A stretch of 64,000 nt of DNA, from NCBI GenBank assembly GCA_902623395.1, contig CACNTN010000002.1, forward strand, positions 99,850 to 163,849, written 5' to 3'. The DNA comes from an uncultured Pelagibacteraceae bacterium. GTDB taxonomy: Bacteria; Pseudomonadota; Alphaproteobacteria; Pelagibacterales; Pelagibacteraceae. Below the pieces are notes generated by a model. That model saw only the letters and a list, made by a program, of their open reading frames with translations. It was not told the DNA's origin and ran no database searches. Shown here piece by piece: positions 1 to 8,755 of the stretch. Both the position numbers and the translations under genes were made by a program. Positions within the stretch are counted from its first letter, which is position 1; the number at the start of each line of letters is the position of its first letter.

Positions 1-916
1 CAGCCACTAAAAAAACAATTAAATATAAGATTGAAATTAAAATTAAAAACTTATTTTTATTTTTAGTATTTAATATGTAAAAAGTTAAAAGCCCAAAAGG
101 AAAACCAAAGTTGATTAAAAGCAATTTAATTACTGATATTAAATTTGAACTATATAAATCTTGAATATTTATTTGACCATGCTGGTATTCAAGAGGAACA
201 AAAAATCTTGGATTTATTAGGCATTCAAAAATATTCCAATTTAAAAGTATAAATGAAAATATTACAATACTGCTACTATAAAAAAACTTTTTGAAATCTT
301 TGTTAAAAATTAACCAGGTGATCAAGATTATAAAACCACTTTCTCTATTTAGAACTGCAAATATACATATGATCGTAAAAAAAATAATATTATTTTTTTT
401 ACTAAAATATAGTCCTGCTGCAATAAAAAACATTTCAAAAATTGAATAAGAATATTCACCTATATAATGATTAAAAATAAAAGTTATGTACAATAAAAAA
501 AGGAGGGTAAAATATTTTTCTAAATCGTAAATTCTATTAAGCATAATCAAAGTAAGAAAAATTAATAGAGAGTGTATTAAAATATCTAAATAGTAAGGAG
601 AAGTGTCTTTTATATCATAAGCTTTTTGAAAAATATTTTTTAAAACTAAAGACTTTACCCATCTGACCTTATGCCTATCATGCATATCCCCTGTTATTTC
701 ACATTCTTTATTTAAAATTTGAGAATAGCTTTCTTCAGATGATAATTTTATACTAATTTTTTTTTTTAGCGGTAAATTATTATTTTCTATCCCAAAGTTT
801 TCTTTTTCATAGATATTTTGTATTAAATTTACACATAAAGATAAAATAAAAGTGAATACTATTAAATTTAAAAATTTTTTAGAGAATAAAGTATTATTAA
901 TTATTTTAATTATCAT
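1..916 (-). CDS. Multi-pass membrane protein, partial (runs off left edge); possibly glycosyltransferase-like or polysaccharide-related
   Basis: Minus-strand ATG at 916 opens a frame (MIIKIINNTLFSKKFLNLIVFTFILSLCVNL...) with no stop in the parts I translated towards position 1; several hydrophobic segments. Absent from the ORF track because it is truncated. Confidence 0.6.
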   Translation of the reverse strand, partial: MIIKIINNTLFSKKFLNLIVFTFILSLCVNLIQNIYEKENFGIENNNLPLKKKISIKLSSEESYSQILNKECEITGDMHDRHKVRWVKSLVLKNIFQKAYDIKDTSPYYLDILIHSLLIFLTLIMLNRIYDLEKYFTLLFLLYITFIFNHYIGEYSYSIFEMFFIAAGLYFSKKNNIIFFTIICIFAVLNRESGFIILITWLIFNKDFKKFFYSSSIVIFSFILLNWNIFECLINPRFFVPLEYQHGQINIQDLYSSNLISVIKLLLINFGFPFGLLTFYILNTKNKNKFLILISILYLIVFLVA

Positions 917-978
917 GAAGATATAATCAATTCATACATTCTTTTTCTCTTAAATAAAATAAAAAATCGAAAGATCTA

Positions 979-1857
979 TTATTCTAGTAAGATTTTAACT
1001 TTTCCATTCTTAAAATCTAATTCTTCATTAACAAATGAAGATAGTTCTGGATCATACAGCTTAATCAATGCGAAAGGATATGGCTTAGCAATCAAAACTT
1101 TACCAACAACAGAATTACCATAATTAATTTCATCTCCTAGACTCAATTTTTGTTTAGTTTGTAAAGGAAATAGTTTTCTTCTAAGTTTATTTTTTAATTT
1201 CATTCTAGCGGTATTTTCTTGCCCTATATAGCAGCCTTTTTTAAAATCAATAGCTTGTAGTTTCTCTAAGTTAGCTTCTAAACCGAATAATTTATCTTTT
1301 AGGTATTCAATTCCTTTGACTGGTATACCTATAGAATGAGCTTGTGCATAATATTTTTCTGATTTTATAATTTTTAAATTTAATTTTTTTATTAATAAAT
1401 GTAATTTTTCTAGAGAAGATAAAAATCTTGCACCTAATTTTTTATTTCTTGGATCAATAAATAATGGACTGTCTCTAAAGATTATAGTTTTTGTATCTTT
1501 ATTTTCAATCTTTTGTATCTCATGAAATTTTTCCAAAGTTATTATTCCCACAATATAATCAGTGGATTTATCAACAATTTCTATATTTGATCTCAATTTA
1601 TATTTTTTTAAGTAATCAATGATTTCACCAGTAAATTTATAGTCACAGTCTAATAAAAAACCCTCTTTTGATTTAATTAAAAAAAATTCAAATAAGTATT
1701 TACCTTGGGGTGTGAATAAAGCAGAAAACACACTATTGTACGTATCTACTTTTTCCATATCATTTGTAATGATATTTTGAAGAAAATTTTTAGAATCCTC
1801 ACCGGTAATTGATATTAAACCTCGATCTTCTAACAAAATAATTTGATCTTTCTCCAT
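979..1857 (-). CDS. ygfZ: YgfZ/GcvT-like folate-binding protein (Fe-S cluster maintenance)
   Basis: KGCYIGQE motif typical of YgfZ. Start moved from 1905 to MEKDQIILLEDRG at 1857 to avoid overlap with the divergent gene. Confidence 0.85.
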   Translation of the reverse strand: MEKDQIILLEDRGLISITGEDSKNFLQNIITNDMEKVDTYNSVFSALFTPQGKYLFEFFLIKSKEGFLLDCDYKFTGEIIDYLKKYKLRSNIEIVDKSTDYIVGIITLEKFHEIQKIENKDTKTIIFRDSPLFIDPRNKKLGARFLSSLEKLHLLIKKLNLKIIKSEKYYAQAHSIGIPVKGIEYLKDKLFGLEANLEKLQAIDFKKGCYIGQENTARMKLKNKLRRKLFPLQTKQKLSLGDEINYGNSVVGKVLIAKPYPFALIKLYDPELSSFVNEELDFKNGKVKILLE

Positions 1858-1894
1858 ATTTGTAAATATATACTGTATAATATATTTTTGAAAC

Positions 1895-3208
1895 ATGTCT
1901 GACAATTTTAACCTAATAATTAAAAATGGATCTTGTTACATAGACGGTAAACTTACAAATGTGGATATAGGTTTATCTGGAAATAAGATTAAAAAGATCG
2001 GTAAAATTGAACTTAACAGCTCAAAGGTTTTCGACGCCACAAATAAAATTGTATTGCCAGGAATAATCGATACGCAAGTTCATTTTAGAGAACCAGGTTC
2101 AACTGAGTCTGAAGATTTGGAAAGCGGAAGCCGTGCAGCAGTTTTAGGGGGAGTAACCTCTTTATTTGAGATGCCTAACACTAATCCTCCAACATCTAAT
2201 TTAACTGAGTTTGACAAAAAATTACAAGCAGCAAAAAATAGGATGCATAGTAATTATGCTTTTTATTTCGGAGCAACACCTGATAACACCAGTCAACTTG
2301 CTCAATTAAAAAATGTTGAAGGTTGTTGTGGCGTAAAATTATTTGCAGGTTCTTCAACAGGAAATTTATTGGTAGATAAAGAGGCTGATATTGAAAAAGT
2401 AATCTCAAGTAGTGATAGAATCGTTTCTATACACTCTGAAGATGAAGATATTATTAAGATTAGAAAAAAATTTATAAAAAAAGGCGATGTTCACTCTCAC
2501 GCAGAGTGGCGAAATGTAGAAGTAGCAATGTCTTCTACACGTAGAGTAGTTAAAATTGCAGAGCGATACAATAAAAAAATTCACGTACTTCACGTTACTA
2601 CTAAAGACGAAGTTGATTTTCTAGCTATGCACAAAAAAAATGTTACATTTGAAACAACACCACAACATTTGACCATGTATGCACCAGATTGTTATGACAA
2701 ACTTGGAACTTATGCTCAGATGAATCCTCCCCTTCGAACCAAAGAACATTATGATCGTTTATGGCTTGCAATTAAAAATAATATAGTTGATGTGTTGGGC
2801 TCCGACCATGCCCCACATTTGAAAGAAAATAAAGAAAAAGAATATCCAAATTCTCCATCAGGCATGCCGGGAGTTCAAACTATTTTTCCAGTCATGCTTG
2901 ATCATGTAAATAATGGAAAACTCACTCTTCAACAGCTAATAAATCTCATGTGCGAAAATCCATGTAAAATTTTTGGTATCAAAAATAAGGGATATATAAA
3001 AGAGGGATATGATGCAGATTTAACTATTGCTGATATGAATAAAGAAGTAGTTATCAAAAATGAAATGGTTGCGAGTAAATGTGGATGGACACCTTTTAAT
3101 AATTATAAAGTAAAAGGTTTTCCTATTGGCACGATAGTTAATGGTCATTTAGTAATGTCAGATGGAAAAGTGATTAAAGAGTCAAAAGGAAAGCCTCTAA
3201 AGTTTTAA
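1895..3208 (+). CDS. pyrC: Dihydroorotase
   Basis: Amidohydrolase motifs DTQVHFREPG, GVKLFAGSSTG, SIHSEDE, LGSDHAPH; 437 aa. Confidence 0.9.
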   Translation: MSDNFNLIIKNGSCYIDGKLTNVDIGLSGNKIKKIGKIELNSSKVFDATNKIVLPGIIDTQVHFREPGSTESEDLESGSRAAVLGGVTSLFEMPNTNPPTSNLTEFDKKLQAAKNRMHSNYAFYFGATPDNTSQLAQLKNVEGCCGVKLFAGSSTGNLLVDKEADIEKVISSSDRIVSIHSEDEDIIKIRKKFIKKGDVHSHAEWRNVEVAMSSTRRVVKIAERYNKKIHVLHVTTKDEVDFLAMHKKNVTFETTPQHLTMYAPDCYDKLGTYAQMNPPLRTKEHYDRLWLAIKNNIVDVLGSDHAPHLKENKEKEYPNSPSGMPGVQTIFPVMLDHVNNGKLTLQQLINLMCENPCKIFGIKNKGYIKEGYDADLTIADMNKEVVIKNEMVASKCGWTPFNNYKVKGFPIGTIVNGHLVMSDGKVIKESKGKPLKF

Positions 3209-5095
3209 AATTTTATTTTCGACTAAGTCAGCTTTTATTTCATCCAAGATAGCTGGATCATCTATTGTAGCTGGCATTTTATAAGGTTCATTATCAGCTA
3301 TTTTCCTCACTGTTCCTCTTAAAACTTTTCCAGACCTTGTTTTGGGTAATCTTTTGACTACAATTGCTATTTTAAAAGCTGCAACTGGACCAACTTTTTC
3401 TCTAACCATTTTTACACATTCATCAATTATATTTTTCTTATCTTTTGTAACTCCGGCTTTCAGCGCAAGAAGGCCAATTGGTAGCTGCCCTTTTAATTTG
3501 TCAGCAATACCTATAACAGCACATTCGGCTACATCTTTATGTTCAGCCAAAACTTCCTCAATTGCTCCAGTCGACAACCTATGACCTGCAACATTTATTA
3601 TGTCATCTGTTCTTGACATGATCCAAACATAACCATCTTCATCAATATGTCCCGCATCATATGTTTGATAATAACCAGGATAAGTAGACATATAATTTTC
3701 TTTATACCTTTTATCAGCACCCCAAAGAGTAGGAAATGTGCCTGGAGGCAAAGGAAGTTTAACAACTATATCTCCCATTTTACCTGGCCCAACCTCTTTA
3801 CCTTCAGCATTTAAAACTTTTAAATCGTATCCTGGCACAGGTTTAAAAGCAGATCCATATTTAACAGGGAAGGACTCTATACCAGTACAATCAGATGTAA
3901 TAGCCCAGCTAGTTTCAGTTTGCCACCAATGATCTATAACTGGTGAGTTAGATAATTTTTCAAACCATTTTATAGTATCAGGGTCAGCTCGCTCCCCTGC
4001 TAAAAACAATTTATCAAATTTGCTTAAATCATATTTTTTAAAAAATTCACCGTTAGGATCCTCTTTTTTAATAGCTCTAATTGCTGTAGGAGCAGTGAAA
4101 AGAGATTTAACTTTATGTTCTGAGATAACTCTCCAAAATACTCCAGCATCAGGAGTTCCCACTGGTTTCCCTTCAAATAAAACTGTAGTGCATCCATAAA
4201 ACAACGGAGCATACACAATATAAGAATGGCCAACAATCCAGCCAATATCACTTGCAGACCACCACACATCATCTTGATTGATGTTATAAATATTTTTCAT
4301 TGTCCACTTTAAAGCAACAATATGCCCTCCGATATCTCTTACAATTCCTTTTGGTAAACCAGTCGTTCCAGATGTATAAAGTATATAGGCGTAATCATTA
4401 GCGTTCATTTTTTCACAATCAGCTGGCTTTACACCTTTATGAGCGTCTTCCCATGTAATGTCTATTTTAAGATCAAGTTCTGCTTTATCTTTCTCTCTTT
4501 GAAAAATAATACATTTTTTTGGTTTATGTTCAGCAAGCTCCAAAGCTTTGTTTACTAATGGTTTATAATGAACAGTTCTTCCAGGCTCGTATCCACATGA
4601 AGCTGTTACTAAAAGTTTAGCTTTTGAGTCATCTATTCTACTAGCCAGTTCGTTTGCAGCAAACCCACCAAAGACAACAGAATGAACTGCTCCAATTCTT
4701 CCACAAGCAAGCATTGCAATCACTGACTCGGGTATCATAGGCATGTAAATGATTACTCTATCGCCTTTATTAATTCCTTGACTCTTTAGGGCTCCCGCAA
4801 ACAAAGCAACTCTATCTCTCAACTCTTTATAAGTTATATTTTTTTTTGTTCCTGTGATTGGGCTATCGTAAATTATTGCGAGTTTATCACCCCTCCCTTC
4901 ATTAATATGTAGATCTAAAGCATTGTAACAAGTGTTTGTTACGCCATCCTCAAACCATTTATAGAATGGAGCATTATCAGAATTAAGAATTTTTGAAGGT
5001 TTCTTGTACCAGAAAATGTCATTAGAGATATCTTTCCAAAATTTTTCTCTATTTCTTATAGATTCTTGATAAATATCTTTATATTTTTGATTCAA
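3197..5095 (-). CDS. prpE: Propionyl-CoA synthetase (acyl-CoA synthetase family)
   Basis: AMP-binding motif YTSGTTGLPKG; GHSYIVYAPLFYGCTTVLFEGKPVGTPDAGVFWRVI; C-terminal RSGKVLRGTVRKIAD. Confidence 0.9.
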   Translation of the reverse strand: MNQKYKDIYQESIRNREKFWKDISNDIFWYKKPSKILNSDNAPFYKWFEDGVTNTCYNALDLHINEGRGDKLAIIYDSPITGTKKNITYKELRDRVALFAGALKSQGINKGDRVIIYMPMIPESVIAMLACGRIGAVHSVVFGGFAANELASRIDDSKAKLLVTASCGYEPGRTVHYKPLVNKALELAEHKPKKCIIFQREKDKAELDLKIDITWEDAHKGVKPADCEKMNANDYAYILYTSGTTGLPKGIVRDIGGHIVALKWTMKNIYNINQDDVWWSASDIGWIVGHSYIVYAPLFYGCTTVLFEGKPVGTPDAGVFWRVISEHKVKSLFTAPTAIRAIKKEDPNGEFFKKYDLSKFDKLFLAGERADPDTIKWFEKLSNSPVIDHWWQTETSWAITSDCTGIESFPVKYGSAFKPVPGYDLKVLNAEGKEVGPGKMGDIVVKLPLPPGTFPTLWGADKRYKENYMSTYPGYYQTYDAGHIDEDGYVWIMSRTDDIINVAGHRLSTGAIEEVLAEHKDVAECAVIGIADKLKGQLPIGLLALKAGVTKDKKNIIDECVKMVREKVGPVAAFKIAIVVKRLPKTRSGKVLRGTVRKIADNEPYKMPATIDDPAILDEIKADLVENKILKL

Positions 5096-5238
5096 ATTAT
5101 CTCTCCAGAATATTGTAATATTTTGGGATTATTCCACAAATATCCCCAAAAAAAAACAGAAAATCCAATAAAATTGCGGTTTTTTAACGAAAAAAACACT
5201 TCACTGTAACTTCGTTTTTTACTATGTTTCCTGCAATT

Positions 5239-5273
5239 GCTCGAAGATGGTTAGATTTACTGTTTGTTCGAGC
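5239..5273. repeat. 7-bp perfect inverted repeat GCTCGAA/TTCGAGC upstream of proteorhodopsin
   Basis: gctcgaa at 5239-5245 and ttcgagc at 5267-5273, 21-nt spacer. Confidence 0.75.
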
Positions 5274-5274
5274 G

Positions 5275-5288
5275 GTTTATATATAAAC
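5275..5288. promoter_or_regulatory. 14-bp perfect palindrome GTTTATATATAAAC in the proteorhodopsin 5' region (candidate -10/operator)
   Basis: Sequence is its own reverse complement; about 35 nt upstream of the proteorhodopsin ATG. Regulatory function is inferred. Confidence 0.5.
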
Positions 5289-5322
5289 TAAATAGAAAAC
5301 TAAACAAACGAGGGAGGTTTTC

Positions 5323-6093
5323 ATGAGTAAATTAAAAATGTTTGCGTTGGCAACTGTTGCTGTACTAGGTTTAACAGGCTCTGCTAATGCAGCTACCCCT
5401 ATGCTAGAGACAGGAGATTTCGTAGGAATATCTTTCTGGCTAGTATCTATGGGTATGATCGCAACTACAGTATTCTTTTTCGCTGAAAGAAACACAGTAG
5501 CTGCATCATGGAGAACATCTTTAACAGTAGCGGGACTTGTAACTGGTGTTGCATTCGTTCACTACATGTATATGAGAGAAGTTTGGGTGACTACTGGTGA
5601 TACGCCAACAGTATATAGATATATTGACTGGTTAATTACTGTGCCACTTCAAATGATCGAATTCTATCTAATCTTGGCAGCTGTAAGAAAGGTGCCAACT
5701 TCTATATTCTGGAAGCTATTAATTGGTTCATTAGTAATGTTAATCGGTGGATACTTAGGTGAAGCTGGTTATATTCAACCATTTGTAGGTTTCGTAATTG
5801 GAATGGCTGGATGGATCTACATCTTGTTTGAAATATTCTCAGGTGAAGCTGGAACAATGGCGGCAAAAGCAGGTAATAAAGCTATGTCAACTGCTTTCAG
5901 TGCAATGAGAATAATCGTGACTATCGGTTGGGCTATATATCCTTTAGGATATATTTTCGGTTACCTAACTGGTGGTGTTGATGCAAATGCTTTAAACATA
6001 ATTTACAATTTGGCTGACTTTGTTAACAAGATCGCTTTCGGTCTAGTTATTTGGGCAGCAGCAATGCAAAACACAAGATTAGCATCTAGATAA
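5323..6093 (+). CDS. Proteorhodopsin (light-driven proton pump), predicted blue-absorbing
   Basis: 256 aa with N-terminal signal peptide; RYIDWLITVPLQMIEFYLIL (acceptor Asp102, donor Glu113, tuning Gln110) and Schiff-base Lys236 in LADFVNKIAFG; SD GGGAGG at 5312-5317. Confidence 0.98.
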   Translation: MSKLKMFALATVAVLGLTGSANAATPMLETGDFVGISFWLVSMGMIATTVFFFAERNTVAASWRTSLTVAGLVTGVAFVHYMYMREVWVTTGDTPTVYRYIDWLITVPLQMIEFYLILAAVRKVPTSIFWKLLIGSLVMLIGGYLGEAGYIQPFVGFVIGMAGWIYILFEIFSGEAGTMAAKAGNKAMSTAFSAMRIIVTIGWAIYPLGYIFGYLTGGVDANALNIIYNLADFVNKIAFGLVIWAAAMQNTRLASR

Positions 6094-6115
6094 TAGATAT
6101 TAATTTATTAAAAAA

Positions 6116-6147
6116 GGGCAGGTACGTTTTGCGTACTTGCCCTTTTT
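6116..6147 (+). terminator. Rho-independent terminator after proteorhodopsin
   Basis: gggcaggtacg (6116-6126), ttttg loop, cgtacttgccc (6132-6142), ttttt (6143-6147); 11-bp stem with one G:U; A-run on the 5' side. Confidence 0.93.
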
Positions 6148-6171
6148 CTTTAGATACTTATAGTATTTATT

Positions 6172-6309
6172 ATGGAATTATCAAAACCCTATAAAGGAAA
6201 AGGTAAGCGCAAAATAAAAAAAATGCCTTTTACGGTAAAAGGTTACATTTTATATTACGCTTTTTTTTGGATATTAATTATTTCAATTTATTTAGCTTAC
6301 TATGACTAA
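6172..6309 (+). CDS. Small (45 aa) basic single-TM protein
   Basis: MELSKPYKGKGKRKIKKMPFTVKGYILYYAFFWILIISIYLAYYD*; its end overlaps the ferredoxin start (ATG at 6302). Below the ORF-track size cutoff. Confidence 0.65.
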   Translation: MELSKPYKGKGKRKIKKMPFTVKGYILYYAFFWILIISIYLAYYD

Positions 6310-6622
6310 AATTACTTATAAAGATTATCAAGGTAATTCTAAAACTATTGATGTTGACAATGGTCTTTCTATTATGGAAGGCGCTATTCAAAATGAAATT
6401 CCTGGGATTGATGCTGATTGTGGAGGAGCAATGGCATGCGCAACTTGCCATGTTTATGTAGAGGAAAATTGGTTTAACAAGCTACCTAAAGCAGAAGCGT
6501 CAGAGATAGACATGATTGATATGGCATATGAGCCAAAAAAAAACAGCAGATTAAGTTGCCAAATAATAGTTAGCAACGAATTAGATGGTTTGGAAATAAC
6601 AACACCAGAAAAACAATCTTAA
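6302..6622 (+). CDS. fdx: 2Fe-2S ferredoxin (adrenodoxin/ISC type)
   Basis: DADCGGAMACATCHVYV cluster-binding motif and later LSCQI; 106 aa. Confidence 0.93.
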   Translation: MTKITYKDYQGNSKTIDVDNGLSIMEGAIQNEIPGIDADCGGAMACATCHVYVEENWFNKLPKAEASEIDMIDMAYEPKKNSRLSCQIIVSNELDGLEITTPEKQS

Positions 6623-7635
6623 TGAAAAAAACTGATGCAATAATAATTGGAGCTGGGCCAGTTGGTCTTTTTGCTGTACATCAATTAGGTATTAAAGGTC
6701 TTAGCGCCGTTGTCATTGATAATTTAGATAAAGCAGGCGGACAATGTATTGAGCTGTATCCGGACAAGCCGATATATGACATACCTGCAGTGCCAGAATG
6801 TACTGGTGAAGAGCTTACAAAAAGATTGCTTGAACAAATCAAACCATTTGGAACTGAATTATTTTTAAATGAAAGAGTAGATGAAGTTAATAAAGAAAAA
6901 GAAAATTGGATTGTTAAAACTAATAGTAATAAAGAGTTTATGGCACCCAATATTATTATTGCAGGTGGGGTAGGTTCATTTGAGCCAAGAAAAATTTCTC
7001 TAAAGGAGTCTGAAAAATTTGAGGGTAAATCTGTATTTTATGCTGTTAAAAATAAAGATAATTTTAAAAATAAAAACATCGCAATTTTTGGAGGAGGAGA
7101 CTCAGCATTAGATTGGGCCCTTGAACTTTCGAAGTTTTCTAAAATAACACTAATCCATAGAAGGAACGAATTTAGAGGTGCTCAGCATACTTTATCAGAA
7201 ATAAGAAAGTTAGAAAAAGAGGGTAAAGTCTCAATAAAAACTCCTTGTCAGATAGTGTCATTGGAAAGTGAAAAAGAATTGAAATCTATAACTATTAAAT
7301 ACGATGATGGAAAAACCGAAAAAATTCCTACAGATGTTATACTCGGTTTTTTTGGGTTAATAATGAAACTAGGACCAATAGCCGAATGGGGATTAAATAT
7401 GGATAAAAAAACTATTGCGGTGAACCCAGAAAATTTTGAAACTAACAAAAAAGGAATATTTGCAGCTGGTGATATATGTTCTTATCCAGGAAAATTAAAA
7501 TTAATTCTTTCTGGATTTCATGAAGTTGCACTTGCTTCGGTTGAGTGTTTTAAAAGAGCAAGACCTAATGAAAAATACAGATTTGAATTCACGACCTCTT
7601 CAAAAACTATTCAAGATAGACTTGGAAAAAAATGA
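6622..7635 (+). CDS. Ferredoxin-NADP+ reductase, thioredoxin reductase-like type
   Basis: GAGPVGLFAVHQLG FAD motif, GGGDSALDWA NADP motif, IFAAGDICSYPGK; the TrxR redox CxxC is absent. Confidence 0.9.
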   Translation: MKKTDAIIIGAGPVGLFAVHQLGIKGLSAVVIDNLDKAGGQCIELYPDKPIYDIPAVPECTGEELTKRLLEQIKPFGTELFLNERVDEVNKEKENWIVKTNSNKEFMAPNIIIAGGVGSFEPRKISLKESEKFEGKSVFYAVKNKDNFKNKNIAIFGGGDSALDWALELSKFSKITLIHRRNEFRGAQHTLSEIRKLEKEGKVSIKTPCQIVSLESEKELKSITIKYDDGKTEKIPTDVILGFFGLIMKLGPIAEWGLNMDKKTIAVNPENFETNKKGIFAAGDICSYPGKLKLILSGFHEVALASVECFKRARPNEKYRFEFTTSSKTIQDRLGKK

Positions 7636-8258
7636 TAGAGCTACTTACCGCAGACACGCCAAACGGTAAGAAAATTTCTATAATGCTAGAAGAGATTAAG
7701 TTTGATTATAAAGTAACAAAAATTAATATTAATAAGAACGAGCAATTTAAACCAGAATTTAAAAAATTAAGTCCGTTTAGTAAGATCCCAGTAATTATTG
7801 ATCATGATAAAAAAATAAGCATGTTTGAGTCAGGAGCCATACTAATTTATCTAGGTGAAAAAAGCGGAAAATTTTATGACAACGATCAGAGAACAATAAT
7901 CAATCAATGGCTAATGGGTCAGATGGGCTACGTTGGCCCCATGTTAGGTCAACATCACCAATTTCATCACTACAATCCTGGAAAAAGTGAATTTGGTGAA
8001 AAAAGATATTTCAAAATATCTGAGAGAATTTACAAAGAACTCGATGAGCGATTATCAAAATCAAGATTTTTAGCAGGTATGAAATATACTATTGCTGATA
8101 TAGCGACTTTTCCATGGATAGCTCGTCATGAGTGGCATGACATCGGATTAAAAAATTTTGCAAATTTAACTAGGTGGTACCAAGAAATTTCAGAAAGAGA
8201 GGCTGTACAAAAAGGCTATGATTTACTCAATAAAGGCGATCAAGTTCCTAAAGTCTAA
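7632..8258 (+). CDS. Glutathione S-transferase family protein
   Basis: GST N-domain (TPNGKKISIMLEE, FSKIPVI, MFESGAILIYLGEKSGKF) and C-domain (YTIADIATFPW). Confidence 0.9.
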   Translation: MIELLTADTPNGKKISIMLEEIKFDYKVTKININKNEQFKPEFKKLSPFSKIPVIIDHDKKISMFESGAILIYLGEKSGKFYDNDQRTIINQWLMGQMGYVGPMLGQHHQFHHYNPGKSEFGEKRYFKISERIYKELDERLSKSRFLAGMKYTIADIATFPWIARHEWHDIGLKNFANLTRWYQEISEREAVQKGYDLLNKGDQVPKV

Positions 8259-8680
8259 TCATCAACAAAAATTTTTTCATCCCTTTCATGTCTTTCCTGA
8301 GCCTCAATTGACAAAGTAGCAACAGGTCTTGCCATAAGTCTTTTTAAACCTATTGGTTCTCCTGTTTCTTCACAAAAACCATAAGTACCTTCTTTAAGTC
8401 TCTGCAAAGCTGAATTAATTTTAGAAATTAATTTTCTGCTTCTATTTAGAGCTTTCATCTCTACAGATTTGTCCGTGTAAGAAGAAGCTTGATCGACAAT
8501 ATCAGCAGAGGAAACATTGTCGTCCGAAGAATTTAATAAATTTCCTAAATTATTAGCTTTTATAATATCTTTTTTCCAACTTAATAGCTCTTCCGTAAAA
8601 AATTTTTTATGCTTTGCGCACATGTATTTTTCTTTATGGCTAGGTACGTATTTTTTTTTAGTAGTGGTTTTTTTTACCAT
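8255..8680 (-). CDS. dksA: DksA/TraR-family transcriptional regulator
   Basis: C-terminal YGFCEETGEPIGLKRLMARPVATLSIEAQERHERDEK. Confidence 0.9.
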   Translation of the reverse strand: MVKKTTTKKKYVPSHKEKYMCAKHKKFFTEELLSWKKDIIKANNLGNLLNSSDDNVSSADIVDQASSYTDKSVEMKALNRSRKLISKINSALQRLKEGTYGFCEETGEPIGLKRLMARPVATLSIEAQERHERDEKIFVDD

Positions 8681-8755
8681 TTTTTGAATTTGGGGAGTAT
8701 ATGTTTGATTTTAGTCGTGTCAATAGCTTATAAATTGTAATAATTTCATATTTAA

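Noticed and set aside
2196-2593. Minus-strand ORFs inside dihydroorotase
   Set aside because: Embedded in a clear conserved gene; low-complexity translations.
5277-5495. 72-aa minus-strand ORF over the proteorhodopsin 5' end
   Set aside because: Antisense to the signal peptide and first helix; no known motif, most likely chance.
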